A DNA stretch of 36,064 bases from Rhodocyclaceae bacterium (GCA_020445945.1 JAGRFQ010000055.1:1-36064); one strand, 5' to 3'; positions 16,706 to 26,510 are shown, numbered from the stretch's first letter. Made by a program: numbers and translations. The notes: generated by a model from the letters alone, not told the origin.

Positions 16706-17515
16706 TCAGGACTCTCCGATGCTATCGAGTGCTTCGCGCAGGGTCCGCAGGAATGCGGTCACGCGTGCCGGCGCGTGCTCAACGCCGGCAGTTTCGATTT
16801 CTTCAATGATTCGACTGCCGATCACCACCGCATCGGCGAGCGCGCCGATGGCTTTGGCAGTGGCCGCATCGCGAATGCCGAAGCCGACGCCAACCGGCAT
16901 GCCGACGCGCGCGCGAATGGCCGGAATGCGGCGCGCCACTTCGTCAAGGTCGAGCGCGCCGGAACCGGTCACGCCCTTGAGCGATACGTAGTAGATGTAG
17001 CCGCTGCCGACCTTGGCAACGTCGCTGATGCGCGCCTCGGTCGAGGTCGGCGCGAGCAGAAAAATGGGATCAAGGCTGGCGGCCCGCGCCGTCTCGGCAA
17101 AGGCGACGCATTCCTGCGGCGGGTAATCGACCACCAGCACGCCATCCACGCCCGCCGCCGCGGCGGCGCTCACAAAGGCGTCGACGCCCATCGCCTCGAT
17201 CGGATTGGCGTAGCCCATCAGCACCACCGGGGTGGCCGTGTCGTCGGCGCGAAAGGCCTCGACCGCCGACAGCACTTTGCGCAGCGTCATGCCGTTGGCA
17301 AGCGCCCGCTCGGACGCGCGCTGGATGGTCGGCCCATCGGCCATCGGGTCGGAAAACGGTACGCCGAGTTCGATGATGTCGGCCCCGCCCGCCACCAGCG
17401 CGTGCATCAGCGGGACGGTGCTGTCGACGGTCGGGTGGCCGGCGGTGATGAATGGAATCAGGCCGCGACGCTGCGCGCGCTCTAGCTGTTCGAAGGTGGT
17501 TTTAATTCTCGACAT
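16706..17515 (-). CDS. trpA: Tryptophan synthase alpha chain
   Basis: A 269-residue TIM-barrel subunit that cleaves indole-3-glycerol phosphate into indole and glyceraldehyde-3-phosphate and passes indole to TrpB. The catalytic glutamate and aspartate lie in [33 protein letters not shown], the phosphate-loop region [13 protein letters not shown] and [15 protein letters not shown] are all present. Length is normal. It sits 39 bases after trpB with a hairpin in the gap, looser than the usual trpB-trpA junction. accD follows after two bases. Confidence 0.98.
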   Translation of the reverse strand: MSRIKTTFEQLERAQRRGLIPFITAGHPTVDSTVPLMHALVAGGADIIELGVPFSDPMADGPTIQRASERALANGMTLRKVLSAVEAFRADDTATPVVLMGYANPIEAMGVDAFVSAAAAAGVDGVLVVDYPPQECVAFAETARAASLDPIFLLAPTSTEARISDVAKVGSGYIYYVSLKGVTGSGALDLDEVARRIPAIRARVGMPVGVGFGIRDAATAKAIGALADAVVIGSRIIEEIETAGVEHAPARVTAFLRTLREALDSIGES

Positions 17516-17527
17516 AAATCCCTGCGC

Positions 17528-17549
17528 GCCGGGCGCGTGCGCACCCGGC
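17528..17549 (-). other. Intercistronic hairpin between trpB and trpA
   Basis: GCCGGG and CCCGGC (17528-17533 and 17544-17549) pair around a GC-rich ten-base loop that can pair further. It lies in the 39-base gap between the trpB stop and the trpA start. No T-run follows, so termination is unlikely. It may act in mRNA stability or in balancing TrpB and TrpA output, which normally form a 1:1 complex. Confidence 0.35.
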
Positions 17550-17554
17550 AGAAA

Positions 17555-18766
17555 TCACAACTGGAGACCCGACTTTTCAGCCACGGTATGCATGTCCTTG
17601 TCGCCCCGGCCGGACAGGTTGACCAGCAACACCTTGTCTTTGGCCAGCGTCGGCGCGAGACGCGCGGCGTAGGCCAGCGCGTGCGACGATTCGAGCGCCG
17701 GGATGATGCCCTCGAAGCGGCACAGGTCGTGAAACGCCTGCAGCGCTTCGGCGTCGGTCACGCCGACGTACTCGGCGCGGCCGGTGTCCTTCAGCCATGC
17801 GTGCTCGGGGCCGACGCCGGGGTAGTCGAGCCCGGCCGAGATCGAATGCGTATCGATGATCTGGCCGTCGTCGTCTTGCAGCAGATAGGTGCGGTTGCCG
17901 TGCAGCACGCCGGGGCGTCCGGCGGTGAGCGATGCCGCGTGATGCGCGCTGTCGATGCCCTCGCCATACGCTTCAACGCCGATCAGGCGCACGTCGGTGT
18001 GCGGGATGTAGGGGTGGAAAATGCCGATCGCGTTGGAGCCGCCGCCCACGCAGGCAATCACCGCGTCGGGCTGACGCCCCGCCATCTCGGGCATCTGGGT
18101 CAGGCATTCCTTGCCGATCACGGTCTGGAAGTCGCGCACCAGCTGCGGATACGGGTGCGGGCCGGCCACCGTGCCGATGATGTAGAAGGTGTCGTGGATG
18201 TTGGTGACCCAGTCGCGCATCGCTTCGTTGAGCGCGTCCTTGAGCGTTTTCGACCCCGACTCGACCGGCACCACGGTGGCGCCGAGCAGCTTCATGCGAT
18301 ACACGTTGGCGGCCTGCCGGGCAACGTCGACCGAGCCCATGTACACCACGCATTCCATGCCGTAGCGCGCCGCCACGGTGGCGGTGGCCACGCCGTGCTG
18401 GCCGGCACCGGTCTCGGCAATCACCCGCCGCTTGCCCATGTGGCGCGCCAGCAAGGCCTGCCCGATGCAGTTATTCACCTTGTGCGCGCCGGTGTGGTTG
18501 AGGTCTTCGCGCTTCAGATAGATTTGCGCCCCGCCGAGCAGCTCGGACCAGCGGCGGGCGTGATAGATCGGACTCGGCCGACCGACGTAGTGCTTGAGCT
18601 CGTACTCGTACTCGGCGACAAATGCCGGGTCGCGCTGACAGGCAGCGTAGGCCTCGCGCAGCTCGTCGAGCGCGGGAATCAGGGTTTCTGCAACGAACAC
18701 GCCGCCATACGGGCCGAAATGCCCTTGCGCGTCCGGAAATTGATACGGCGTTTCAGCCATCTGCAT
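17555..18766 (-). CDS. trpB: Tryptophan synthase beta chain
   Basis: A 403-residue PLP enzyme that condenses indole and serine to tryptophan in complex with TrpA. The start region [18 protein letters not shown] is typical. The PLP lysine is in [17 protein letters not shown], the ammonium/indole tunnel region in [10 protein letters not shown], and the phosphate-binding loop in [21 protein letters not shown] and the C-terminal NLSGRGDKD are also conserved. The open frame continues upstream into trpF. The ATG at 18766 is chosen for its GGAG six bases before and overlaps trpF by 14 bases; an ATG at 18760 is the alternative. The overlap suggests translational coupling. Confidence 0.97.
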   Translation of the reverse strand: MQMAETPYQFPDAQGHFGPYGGVFVAETLIPALDELREAYAACQRDPAFVAEYEYELKHYVGRPSPIYHARRWSELLGGAQIYLKREDLNHTGAHKVNNCIGQALLARHMGKRRVIAETGAGQHGVATATVAARYGMECVVYMGSVDVARQAANVYRMKLLGATVVPVESGSKTLKDALNEAMRDWVTNIHDTFYIIGTVAGPHPYPQLVRDFQTVIGKECLTQMPEMAGRQPDAVIACVGGGSNAIGIFHPYIPHTDVRLIGVEAYGEGIDSAHHAASLTAGRPGVLHGNRTYLLQDDDGQIIDTHSISAGLDYPGVGPEHAWLKDTGRAEYVGVTDAEALQAFHDLCRFEGIIPALESSHALAYAARLAPTLAKDKVLLVNLSGRGDKDMHTVAEKSGLQL

Positions 18767-19376
18767 CACGAACTCCGGAAATGAACCGGGCGATTGCCCC
18801 GGCATCTTTGATTCCTTTTGCCGCCTCGACCCCGCTGGAGACATCCACCGCCCACGGTCGGATGCGACGCACGGCCTCGCCAACGTTGTCCGGCCCGAGC
18901 CCGCCCGACAGGATCAGCGGATGCGCGAAGTCATCAGGCACTAGCGACCAGTCAAACACCTTGCCGCCCCCCCCGTAACCTTCGACGAAGGCATCGAGCA
19001 GGAAGCCGCGGGCCGACGGAAAACAAGCCGCGTATTCTACCAGATCGACCCCTTCCCGCATGCGCACGGCGCGGATGTAGGGGCGCCCGTGGCCGCGGCA
19101 ATCGGCCTCCGCCTCGTCGCCGTGAAACTGCAACAGCCCGATCGGCAAGCGCTCCAGCGCATACGCGATGTCGTCGGCATGGGCATTGACGAACAGGCCG
19201 ACCGTGGTCACGAACGGGGGCACCTGCGCCATCAGCGCCGCGGCGCGCTCGACGCTCACGTAGCGCGGGCTGGGCGGGTAGAACACGAAGCCGAGCGCGT
19301 CGGCGCCGGCCTCGACCGCGGCAAGTACGTCGGCTTCGCGGGTCAGTCCACAGATCTTGATTCGGGTGCGTCGCAC
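18753..19376 (-). CDS. trpF: Phosphoribosylanthranilate isomerase
   Basis: A 207-residue TIM-barrel enzyme that performs the Amadori rearrangement of phosphoribosylanthranilate in tryptophan synthesis. The catalytic cysteine lies in [10 protein letters not shown] at the N-terminus and the catalytic aspartate in [35 protein letters not shown] and the phosphate-binding [11 protein letters not shown] and VDVSSGVE are also present. No ATG precedes the domain; GTG at 19376 gives (M)RRTRIKICG and overlaps the truA 3' end by 34 bases. No clear ribosome site is seen, so translation probably depends on ribosomes finishing truA. trpB overlaps its end. Confidence 0.95.
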   Translation of the reverse strand: MRRTRIKICGLTREADVLAAVEAGADALGFVFYPPSPRYVSVERAAALMAQVPPFVTTVGLFVNAHADDIAYALERLPIGLLQFHGDEAEADCRGHGRPYIRAVRMREGVDLVEYAACFPSARGFLLDAFVEGYGGGGKVFDWSLVPDDFAHPLILSGGLGPDNVGEAVRRIRPWAVDVSSGVEAAKGIKDAGAIARFISGVRDADG

Positions 19377-20176
19377 GGCAGGATCAGGGGCAATTGAGGA
19401 GGACAAATGATACGCCCGCCCTGGGGCAAGGGCCACTGCGCAGGGTACTCGACACCACACAGATACAGCCCGTCGGGCGCAAAGGTGGGCGCCGCTTTGG
19501 CACGGTCGCGCGCGGCCAGCACTTCACCGAGCCAGGCCGGCGGATAGCGCCCCTTGCCGACATATACCAGCGCGCCGACGAGGTTGCGGATCATGTGATG
19601 CAAGAAGGCGTCGGCGCAGAAATCGAACAGCCAGTAGGCCCCTGCACGGCTTACCCGCACATGGCGCATGCGCCGCACCGGCGATCGGGCCTGACAGGCC
19701 GCGGCGCGAAAGGCCGAGAAATCGTGCTCGCCGACCAGCATCGCGGCCGCCGCGCGCACGGCCGCCTCGTCGAGCGGCTGGTGAAACCAGCCAACCCGCC
19801 CTGCCAGCAAGGCCGGGCGCACCGGCGCACTGAGCAGAACATAGCGGTAGTGGCGCGCCGTCGCCGAGAAACGGGCATGAAAGCGGTCATCCACCACCGC
19901 GGCCCAGCGCACCGCCACGTGCGCCGGCAAATGGCTGTTGGTGCCGCGCACCCAGGCCGTCAACGGCCGCGCCACCGGGCTGTCGAAATGCACGACCTGC
20001 GCGGTGGCATGAACGCCGGTATCGGTGCGTCCGGCACACACCACCGCCACCGGTGCCCCGGCCACCTCGCCCAGCGCCGCACACACGGTATCCTGCACCG
20101 TCCGCCCATGCGGCTGCGTCTGCCAGCCTTCATATGCGTCGCCGGCGTATTCGATGCCCAACGCGATACGCGTCAC
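19343..20176 (-). CDS. truA: tRNA pseudouridine(38-40) synthase
   Basis: A 277-residue enzyme that converts uridines 38, 39 and 40 of the tRNA anticodon stem-loop to pseudouridine. The catalytic aspartate is in VCAGRTDTGVHATAQVVHF. Other family motifs: IEYAGDAYEGWQ at the N-terminus, RFSATARHYRYVL and FLHHMIRNLVGALVYVG. The start is a GTG at 20176 whose last bases overlap the TGA stop of the preceding gene (GTGA, four-base overlap). The longer open frame adds 21 residues with no family similarity. A long run of truA-linked genes (trpF, trpB, trpA) follows. Confidence 0.96.
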   Translation of the reverse strand: MTRIALGIEYAGDAYEGWQTQPHGRTVQDTVCAALGEVAGAPVAVVCAGRTDTGVHATAQVVHFDSPVARPLTAWVRGTNSHLPAHVAVRWAAVVDDRFHARFSATARHYRYVLLSAPVRPALLAGRVGWFHQPLDEAAVRAAAAMLVGEHDFSAFRAAACQARSPVRRMRHVRVSRAGAYWLFDFCADAFLHHMIRNLVGALVYVGKGRYPPAWLGEVLAARDRAKAAPTFAPDGLYLCGVEYPAQWPLPQGGRIICPPQLPLILPCDAPESRSVD

Positions 20177-20769
20177 AGCGCCCCCCACAGCAAGCACACC
20201 ACCGCAGCAAGCACGCCGTAGTCCCACGCCCGGAAACACGCCGCATGCACGACCACGCTAGCGCGCGGCGGCGTACTTTCGGCCTGCTCGATCCAAGCTC
20301 GCCAGCCCGCCGATGGTGCGTCGATGGCATCGAAAACGAGGCTCAGACGCACCGCAATGCGGGTCGGCGACACGCCCAGCGGACGCAACGGCATGCACGC
20401 GCTCTGCAATGCCAGAATCAGCCGTTCGCGCGGCAAGGTGGCCAGCAACACGGCGACGAAGGCGACCATCATCATCAGCCGCGCCATGTGACTCGCGCCC
20501 AGCGCCAGACCATCTAAAGTCAGCGGCACGGCGGGCCAGAGCGGGAAGACACGGGTACCGGGCGTCGCCAGCGCAAACAGGACAAACGTGGCGAGCAGCA
20601 GCACGCGAATGCGCCGCAACAGGCTCACGAGACGGGTGCGGTCGACCCACAACGCGCCGAGCAGCGACGCCACGCAGGCCCACCACAACGCGGGGGCCGC
20701 CAGCGACTGAAAGAAAACGGCGGCACCCACCCAGAGGGAGAGCACCGCCGCAGGATGGAGCCTGATCAT
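20173..20769 (-). CDS. Putative CbiQ/EcfT-like membrane protein (ECF transporter T component-like), orphan
   Basis: About 198 residues with several hydrophobic helices (around 5-25, 30-45, 60-80, 95-115 and a last one near the C-terminus, GVLAAVVCLLWGAL). The segment MPLRPLGVSPTRIAVRLSLVFDAI resembles the coupling-helix region of EcfT/CbiQ proteins, which carry vitamin or metal transporters together with two ATPases and a substrate-binding S component. No such ATPase or S gene is nearby, so its partners are unknown or the protein has another role. The frame also has a GTG 21 bases upstream (20790). The gene lies between fimV (stop at 20805) and truA, with which it overlaps by four bases. Family assignment is by pattern only. 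Confidence 0.6.
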   Translation of the reverse strand: MIRLHPAAVLSLWVGAAVFFQSLAAPALWWACVASLLGALWVDRTRLVSLLRRIRVLLLATFVLFALATPGTRVFPLWPAVPLTLDGLALGASHMARLMMMVAFVAVLLATLPRERLILALQSACMPLRPLGVSPTRIAVRLSLVFDAIDAPSAGWRAWIEQAESTPPRASVVVHAACFRAWDYGVLAAVVCLLWGAL

Positions 20770-20804
20770 CCTAGCGGGCGCGGCGGACACACCGCCGGCC
20801 GAAC

Positions 20805-23800
20805 TCAGGCAAGACGCGCCAGCACGCCGCGCGCCTGCTCCTGCTGGGCTTCGTCGCCGTCTCGCAGCACTTCTTCGAGCAGCTCCCGCGCACCTTCCGC
20901 GTCACCCATTTCCTCATACGCGCGGGCCAGTTCCAGCTTGGTATCGACTTCCTGGTTCAACTCGTCTTCTTGCGGCATGTCGGGCATGCTGCGGCTGTCG
21001 GTCAAGGAGGTGACCACGCTCTTGGTCAGCGAGGCCATCATCGTGTCTTCGTCGGCAACCGGCGGGGCTACCGCGTCATCGCTCGAATTCGTCGCTTCAA
21101 CGTCGGGCAACGCGATATCCGCGAGCACGTCGTCGGCCGGAGCCGGCTCGGGCGCCGGCTCCGCCACGGGCGCGGCGTCGTCACCGCCTTCGAGATCGAG
21201 ATTGATGTCCGACAGATCCAGCGACGTCGCCATCATGTCGCTGCTTTGCTCGGCACCGCCGCTGGTCTCGTCCAGTTCAAAATCGAAGTCCAGCAAGCTG
21301 CCGTCGAAATTGGTTTTTTCCAGATCGACGACCGCCACGCCGTCGCCATCGTCAGCGCTGGCATCCACCGCGGGCAAGCCTGTGTCCGTTGCTTCGGGGT
21401 CGGTGAGTACCGACTGGAAATCGATTCCGCTCGAGGTGCCCGCGTCGGTGGCTTCAAGATTGGCGACCGGATCGAGCCCATTGACGCGCGTCTCGGCCAG
21501 CGTGGCGTCGCCCCCCGGGGGCGGTTCGGACAGGTCGAGGTTGAATTCGAGCGACGAGTCGCCCGCATCGAAGGGCAGGTCGATCTCGATTTCATCCGCG
21601 TCGGCATCCGCGGGCGCTGCGGCATCGGGGGTGTCGGCCGCGTCGTCGGGCGCCTCGTCGAGATCGAGATTGAAGTCGAGATCACCCGCGTCGAGCGAAT
21701 CGTCGGCCTCAGCCGTGCGCTCGAGTTCGCCGTTCGCGACCGATTCGAGATCCGAGTCGGTGAATTGGTTCAGATCACCCGGGATCGCCCACGTGTCCTT
21801 GAGCTGCGACGGGGACGGCTCTTCGGCTGTCGGAATGGAATTGGAGAAATCGAGCGGCTCGCCGAAGTCGAGCGAGGTCTCGCTGGTCGAGCTCATCGCG
21901 TCATCATCGGGGGCCGGTGTCTCGGCCGGGGCTTCGGCTGCCGGCGCGATCTCCGGTTCCGGCGTCTCGGCCTCATCCGACGCATCGCTCACCGCCGCGG
22001 CAGCCGCCGTTGCGGCAACGCCGGCCAAGGCGGCGCCGGCGGCAGCGAGGCTTTCGCTGGGAGCGTCCGGTGCGGTGAAGCCTGAAGCGTCAGACTTGCT
22101 GTCTTCTTCCGCAAGCGCGGGGCGTGAGAACAAGGGATTGTCGGGGTCGAGCTTGCGCCCCATTTCGACGGCTTTCTCCCATGCCTCGCCATTCCCGCCG
22201 GTCACCGTGTACAACTCGGTGGCGGTGGTCTCGAACTGCTGGAGGTTCTTGCGCTGGGCGTAGATTTCGAGCAGCTTCAAGTGCACGGCGGTGCGCGAGG
22301 GGTCGGCCTTCATGGCGTCGAGGAGAATTTCCTCGGCCTGCGCATCGCGGCCATAGGCCATATACACGTCGGCTTCGGCCACCGGATCGACGCCTTCGTC
22401 CGCATCGATGGCGGACAGGCCGGACTGACTGAAGTCCGTCTGGATCAGACTGCTGCTGCCGGTATCGACGCTCTGCCCACCGGTCTCGCCAAACACCGAA
22501 TTCTGGTCCGGCGGAAAGATCGAGGCCATCGCCGTCTCTTCCGGCGACTTGCCGGCCGGGGCACGCTGGCGGCTGCGATACAGACCGTAGCCAAGCAGCA
22601 GCGCCAATGCCGCACCACCGCCATACAGCGTGGTCGGATCCTCCATCAGGGATTCGGCGAAACTGGGCTGCTCGATCGGCGCCGGCATGGGGGGTGGCGG
22701 GGGCGGCGCTGGTTTCGGCTCGGGGGGCACAGGCGCCTCGGCCGCCGGTGGCGGTGCCGGCGCCGGCAGCGCCGGCGCGGGGGCGGCATCCGGTGCAGCC
22801 ACCAGATCCTTCAATTCTTTGTCGAGCGCGTCCTGCTCGGCGGCCGACACCGGCGCATCCGCTTCAGCCGGCGGGGCTGCCGGCGCCGGCATCGGTGCGG
22901 GCGCGACCTGTGGCGCCGCCGGGGCCTGCGCCTGTTGCTGCAACGAGGCCAGATTTTCGTTCTTCAACTCGATCAGACGTTGAAGCTCCGCGATGTTCTT
23001 TTCCAGCGACGCCAAGCGTTCGTTGGCCTCGCTCAATGCCTTGTCTCGCGCGACGAGATCTTCTTCGAGCGCGGCCAGACGCCGCGCCGCGGCGTCTGGC
23101 CCTGCGGTGTCCGCGGGGGCACCTTCGACCGACTCGGTCTTGGAGATGCGAACCTGATCCTTGCTGGCAACCGCGTCAGCAGCGGGCTCTTCGACCTTTG
23201 CGGTGATCTTGCCGGCGCTGCTCTGACTTGGCGCAGCGACCTCGGCCGGCGCGCTGTCAGCCACCCGGGCGGCGACGCGCCGACGATAGGCGTTGAAATC
23301 GGTCGCGTGGGCAATCACTTGCTGTCGCGCTTCGGACGACGACACCGCGGACACGGTTTGCGCGTCAGGCACGTTGAGGATCACCCCGGCACGCAGGCGG
23401 TTGATGTTGTCGTCGATGAAGGCTTCGCGGTTGGCCTGATACAAGGCAACCAGCATCTGATCCACGCTGACTGCGGCAGGCTTGTTCTCGCGCGCGATCT
23501 TGCTGAGCGTGTCACCGCGACGCACGCGGTATTCGCCACCACCACTCGCTGCGCCGCCGCGAATCGGTCGCGCAGCCGATGCCCTGGGCTGGGCCACCGG
23601 AATCGAGCCGACCACACTGGAGGCGGCAGGCGCCGGCATGTCCGGGGGGTCAAGCAGGAAAGTGTATTCACGCAGCAGCCGGCCGGAGGACCAGGTCAAC
23701 TCGACCAGGACGTCGAGGAACGGATCGTTGACCGGCTTCGCACTATTCAAGCGGACAAAGGACCTGCCGCCGCGCTGCTCCACCGTCATGCGCACGCTGC

Positions 23801-24041
23801 CCAGCGCGGGCGCATAGGCAATGCTGGCGTCCTTGAACGCCGAGACCGGGGCGACGGCGGCAGTCATCGATTTGAGTTCCGCCGCCGTAGCGGTCAACTC
23901 GATTTCCGCCCTGAGCGGTTGCCCCAGCGCACTGAGCACGGTGATTCGCCCCAGACCGGCAGCATTGACGCCCAGCGGCAGCGCCGCGAGTGTGGCCGCG
24001 ATGAGCGAGGCCCGGAGAGATGTCTTCTTGAAGGTAGTCAA
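20805..24041 (-). CDS. fimV: FimV-type pilus assembly / polar hub protein
   Basis: A 1078-residue inner-membrane protein. Order of parts: signal peptide (about 1-27, ALPLGVNAAG); conserved FimV N-terminal periplasmic domain (28-130, GRITVLSALGQPLRAEIEL); LysM peptidoglycan-binding motif (about 168-215, YRVRRGDTLSKIAREN); periplasmic coiled coil (about 320-375, LEEDLVARDKALSEANERL); Pro/Ala-rich stretch; one membrane helix (about 475-490, LALLLGYGLY); long acidic cytoplasmic region with a TPR-like part (VYMAYGRDAQAEEILLDAMK); and the conserved C-terminal FimV motif (LELARAYEEMGDAEGARELL). FimV supports type IV pilus secretin assembly, twitching and polar organisation. No ATG fits; TTG at 24041 has AGGA seven bases before it and begins (M)TTFKKTSLRAS. 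A GTG at 24065 is the alternative. Position between asd and truA is conserved. Confidence 0.95.
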   Translation of the reverse strand: MTTFKKTSLRASLIAATLAALPLGVNAAGLGRITVLSALGQPLRAEIELTATAAELKSMTAAVAPVSAFKDASIAYAPALGSVRMTVEQRGGRSFVRLNSAKPVNDPFLDVLVELTWSSGRLLREYTFLLDPPDMPAPAASSVVGSIPVAQPRASAARPIRGGAASGGGEYRVRRGDTLSKIARENKPAAVSVDQMLVALYQANREAFIDDNINRLRAGVILNVPDAQTVSAVSSSEARQQVIAHATDFNAYRRRVAARVADSAPAEVAAPSQSSAGKITAKVEEPAADAVASKDQVRISKTESVEGAPADTAGPDAAARRLAALEEDLVARDKALSEANERLASLEKNIAELQRLIELKNENLASLQQQAQAPAAPQVAPAPMPAPAAPPAEADAPVSAAEQDALDKELKDLVAAPDAAPAPALPAPAPPPAAEAPVPPEPKPAPPPPPPMPAPIEQPSFAESLMEDPTTLYGGGAALALLLGYGLYRSRQRAPAGKSPEETAMASIFPPDQNSVFGETGGQSVDTGSSSLIQTDFSQSGLSAIDADEGVDPVAEADVYMAYGRDAQAEEILLDAMKADPSRTAVHLKLLEIYAQRKNLQQFETTATELYTVTGGNGEAWEKAVEMGRKLDPDNPLFSRPALAEEDSKSDASGFTAPDAPSESLAAAGAALAGVAATAAAAAVSDASDEAETPEPEIAPAAEAPAETPAPDDDAMSSTSETSLDFGEPLDFSNSIPTAEEPSPSQLKDTWAIPGDLNQFTDSDLESVANGELERTAEADDSLDAGDLDFNLDLDEAPDDAADTPDAAAPADADADEIEIDLPFDAGDSSLEFNLDLSEPPPGGDATLAETRVNGLDPVANLEATDAGTSSGIDFQSVLTDPEATDTGLPAVDASADDGDGVAVVDLEKTNFDGSLLDFDFELDETSGGAEQSSDMMATSLDLSDINLDLEGGDDAAPVAEPAPEPAPADDVLADIALPDVEATNSSDDAVAPPVADEDTMMASLTKSVVTSLTDSRSMPDMPQEDELNQEVDTKLELARAYEEMGDAEGARELLEEVLRDGDEAQQEQARGVLARLA

Positions 24042-24077
24042 AACCGCATCCTCATGCAGGAGCACTTCAGGACTGCG

Positions 24078-24106
24078 AACATATCATCATGAATATGGCG
24101 TATCAA
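24078..24106 (-). promoter_or_regulatory. Probable sigma-70 promoter of fimV
   Basis: On the minus strand TTGATA (24106-24101) and TATGTT (24083-24078) are separated by exactly 17 bases: five of six matches to the -35 and four of six to the -10 consensus. The predicted start site is near 24071, about 30 bases before the proposed TTG start of fimV. The surrounding 190-base gap is notably AT-richer than the genes. Confidence 0.55.
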
Positions 24107-24215
24107 GCCAGCATCCACTTTAAGTAAAGTTCGCAAAACCTTAAAACGGAAGGAATTTTTCATTCCGCCGACCTCAGCCTGGTCATTGCCGCGGCTCAAG
24201 CTGCACCCGCTCCGC

Positions 24216-24252
24216 CGCGTCCCGGAAGGCACACCTCCGGCACCGGGACGCG
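24216..24252 (-). terminator. Hairpin after asd
   Basis: CGCGTCCCGG (24216-24225) and CCGGGACGCG (24243-24252) are a perfect ten-base inverted repeat with a 17-base loop, five bases beyond the asd stop codon. There is no T-run on the minus strand, so efficiency is unknown. It separates the leu-asd unit from the separately promoted fimV unit. Confidence 0.55.
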
Positions 24253-24256
24253 TGGA

Positions 24257-25375
24257 TCAGTGCTCAAGCAAAATCCGCAGCATGCGACGCAGCGGTTCGG
24301 CCGCCCCCCACAGCAGTTGATCGCCAACGGTGAAGGCAGACAGGTAATCCCCGCCCATGCCCAGCTTGCGCAAGCGGCCGACCGGCACGTCGAGCGTGCC
24401 CGTGACTGCCGCCGGCGTCAGCTCCCGCATCGAGACCTCACGCACATTCGGGACGACTTTGACCGAACCATTCGCTTTGGCCAGCATGTCATTGACTTCG
24501 TCAAGCGGGACGTCTTTCTTTAGCTTGATTGTCAACGCCTGCGAATGACAGCGCATTGCGCCCATGCGTACGCAGATGCCGTCAACCACGATCGGGCTGT
24601 GTTCGCGGCCGAGAATCTTGTTGGTTTCGGCTTGCGCTTTCCACTCTTCACGGCTCTGCCCGTTGCCCAGATCGGTGTCGATCCAGGGGATCAGCGAACC
24701 GGCCAGCGGGACGCCGAAATGGGTGGTCGGGCAGGCGTCGCTGCGCAGTGCGGCGGAGACGTTGCGGTCGATGTCGAGGATCGCGCTGGCCGGGTCCTGC
24801 AGCGCAGCGCCGGCCGAGGCGTGCACGTAGCCCATCTGCGAGAGCAGCTCGCGCATGTGCTGCGCGCCGCCACCGGAGGCCGCCTGGTAGGTCATCGAGG
24901 TGGCCCACTCGACCAGATCGTTCTGGAACAGGCCGCCGAGCGCCATCAGCATCAGGCTGACGGTGCAGTTGCCGCCGATGTAGTCCTTGACCCCGCGCGA
25001 CAGGCCGTTGCGGATCACGTCCATGTTGACCGGGTCGAGCACGATGATGGCGTCGTCGGCCATGCGCAGCGCCGACGCGGCATCGATCCAGTAGCCCGTC
25101 CAGCCGGCTTCGCGCAGCTTGGGGTACACCGCCTTGGTGTAGTCGCCGCCCTGGCAGGTGAGGATCACGTCCATCGCCTTGAGTTCGTCGATGCTGTTGG
25201 CGTCCTTCAGCGGCGGGGTGTCCTTGCCCACGTCGGGGCCGGCGCCGCCGGCGTTGGAGGTGCTGAAAAACACCGGGTCGATGAGCGCGAAATCGTTCTC
25301 GTCGCGCATGCGCTGCATCAATACCGAGCCGACCATCCCGCGCCAGCCAACCAGACCCACTCGCTTCATTGCCAT
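24257..25375 (-). CDS. asd: Aspartate-semialdehyde dehydrogenase
   Basis: A 372-residue NADP-dependent enzyme that reduces aspartyl phosphate to aspartate semialdehyde, the branch point to lysine/diaminopimelate, threonine and methionine. The N-terminal nucleotide loop is [14 protein letters not shown]. The catalytic cysteine is Cys137 in [25 protein letters not shown] and the Gram-negative-type insertions are present, and length matches the E. coli form. Start ATG at 25375 has AGGAAGA upstream. leuB ends 31 bases before it on the same strand, so it probably belongs to the leu transcript. A strong hairpin follows the stop. Confidence 0.98.
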   Translation of the reverse strand: MAMKRVGLVGWRGMVGSVLMQRMRDENDFALIDPVFFSTSNAGGAGPDVGKDTPPLKDANSIDELKAMDVILTCQGGDYTKAVYPKLREAGWTGYWIDAASALRMADDAIIVLDPVNMDVIRNGLSRGVKDYIGGNCTVSLMLMALGGLFQNDLVEWATSMTYQAASGGGAQHMRELLSQMGYVHASAGAALQDPASAILDIDRNVSAALRSDACPTTHFGVPLAGSLIPWIDTDLGNGQSREEWKAQAETNKILGREHSPIVVDGICVRMGAMRCHSQALTIKLKKDVPLDEVNDMLAKANGSVKVVPNVREVSMRELTPAAVTGTLDVPVGRLRKLGMGGDYLSAFTVGDQLLWGAAEPLRRMLRILLEH

Positions 25376-25406
25376 TGTCGTCTTCCTGATATCAATGTGA
25401 TTTTGC

Positions 25407-26468
25407 TTACAGCGCCGCGATCACCGCGTCGCCCATCTCGACCGTGCCGACCTTGCGCGTGCCGGCCTCGAAAATATCGCCGGTGCGGTAGCCCGCCGCC
25501 AGCACCGATTTGACCGCCGCCTCGATGCGCTGCGCCGCCGCTTCCTCGTTGAAGGTGTAGCGCAGCATCATCGCCACCGACAGAATCGTCGCCAGCGGAT
25601 TGGCCAGCCCCTTGCCGGCGATGTCGGGCGCCGAGCCGTGGCACGGCTCGTACATGCCCTTGTTGTGCTCGTCCAGCGAGGCCGACGGCAGCATGCCGAT
25701 CGAGCCGGTGAGCATCGCCGCCTCGTCCGACAGGATGTCGCCGAACATGTTGCCAGTCACCACCACGTCGAACTGCTTCGGGTTCTTCACCAACTGCATC
25801 GCGGCGTTGTCCACCAGCATGTGGGAGAGTTCCACGTCCGGGTAGTCGGCCGACAGCTCGATCATCACGTCGCGCCACAGCTGCGTGCATTCGAGCACGT
25901 TCATCTTGTCGACCGAGCACAGCTTGCGGTTGCGCTTGCGGGCAATCTCGAAGGCCACCTTGCCGATGCGCCGGATCTCGCTCTCGCTGTAGATCATGGT
26001 GTTGTAACCGACGCGCTCGCCATCGCGCGTCTCGATGCCGCGCGGCTGGCCGAAGTAGATGTCGCCGGTAAGCTCGCGCACGATCATGATGTCCAGCCCG
26101 GCCACCAGCTCGGGCTTGAGCGACGAGGCGTTGGCGAGCTCGGGGTACAGAATCGCCGGGCGCAGATTGCCGAACAGATTCAACGCCTTGCGAATGCCGA
26201 GCAGACCGCGCTCGGGCCGCTGCTCGCGCGGCAGGGCGTCCCACTGCGGGCCGCCGACCGCGCCGAGCAGCACCGCGTCGGCCGCCTTGGCCAGCGCAAG
26301 CGTGGCTTCCGGCAGCGGCACGCCCGCGGCATCCACTGCGCAGCCGCCGAGGTGCGCCTGTTCGCATTCAAACGGCAGGCCGTCGCTGCGCAGGGCGTCG
26401 AGCACGCGCACCGCCTGCGCGGTGATTTCCGGTCCGATGCCGTCGCCCGGCAATACACAAATCTTCAT
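25407..26468 (-). CDS. leuB: 3-isopropylmalate dehydrogenase
   Basis: A 353-residue NAD-dependent decarboxylating dehydrogenase in leucine synthesis. The N-terminus [13 protein letters not shown] is the dinucleotide-binding start of the family. [23 protein letters not shown] with the substrate-binding arginine region, the tyrosine in [14 protein letters not shown], the metal-ligand aspartates in [15 protein letters not shown], and the [15 protein letters not shown] adenine loop are all present. The start ATG at 26468 has GGAGGA upstream. The gap to leuD is 42 bases and to asd 31 bases. Confidence 0.98.
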   Translation of the reverse strand: MKICVLPGDGIGPEITAQAVRVLDALRSDGLPFECEQAHLGGCAVDAAGVPLPEATLALAKAADAVLLGAVGGPQWDALPREQRPERGLLGIRKALNLFGNLRPAILYPELANASSLKPELVAGLDIMIVRELTGDIYFGQPRGIETRDGERVGYNTMIYSESEIRRIGKVAFEIARKRNRKLCSVDKMNVLECTQLWRDVMIELSADYPDVELSHMLVDNAAMQLVKNPKQFDVVVTGNMFGDILSDEAAMLTGSIGMLPSASLDEHNKGMYEPCHGSAPDIAGKGLANPLATILSVAMMLRYTFNEEAAAQRIEAAVKSVLAAGYRTGDIFEAGTRKVGTVEMGDAVIAAL

Positions 26469-26510
26469 TCCATCCTCCGGCCCGGCGCGCGGCGCCCGGC
26501 ATCTTGCATG

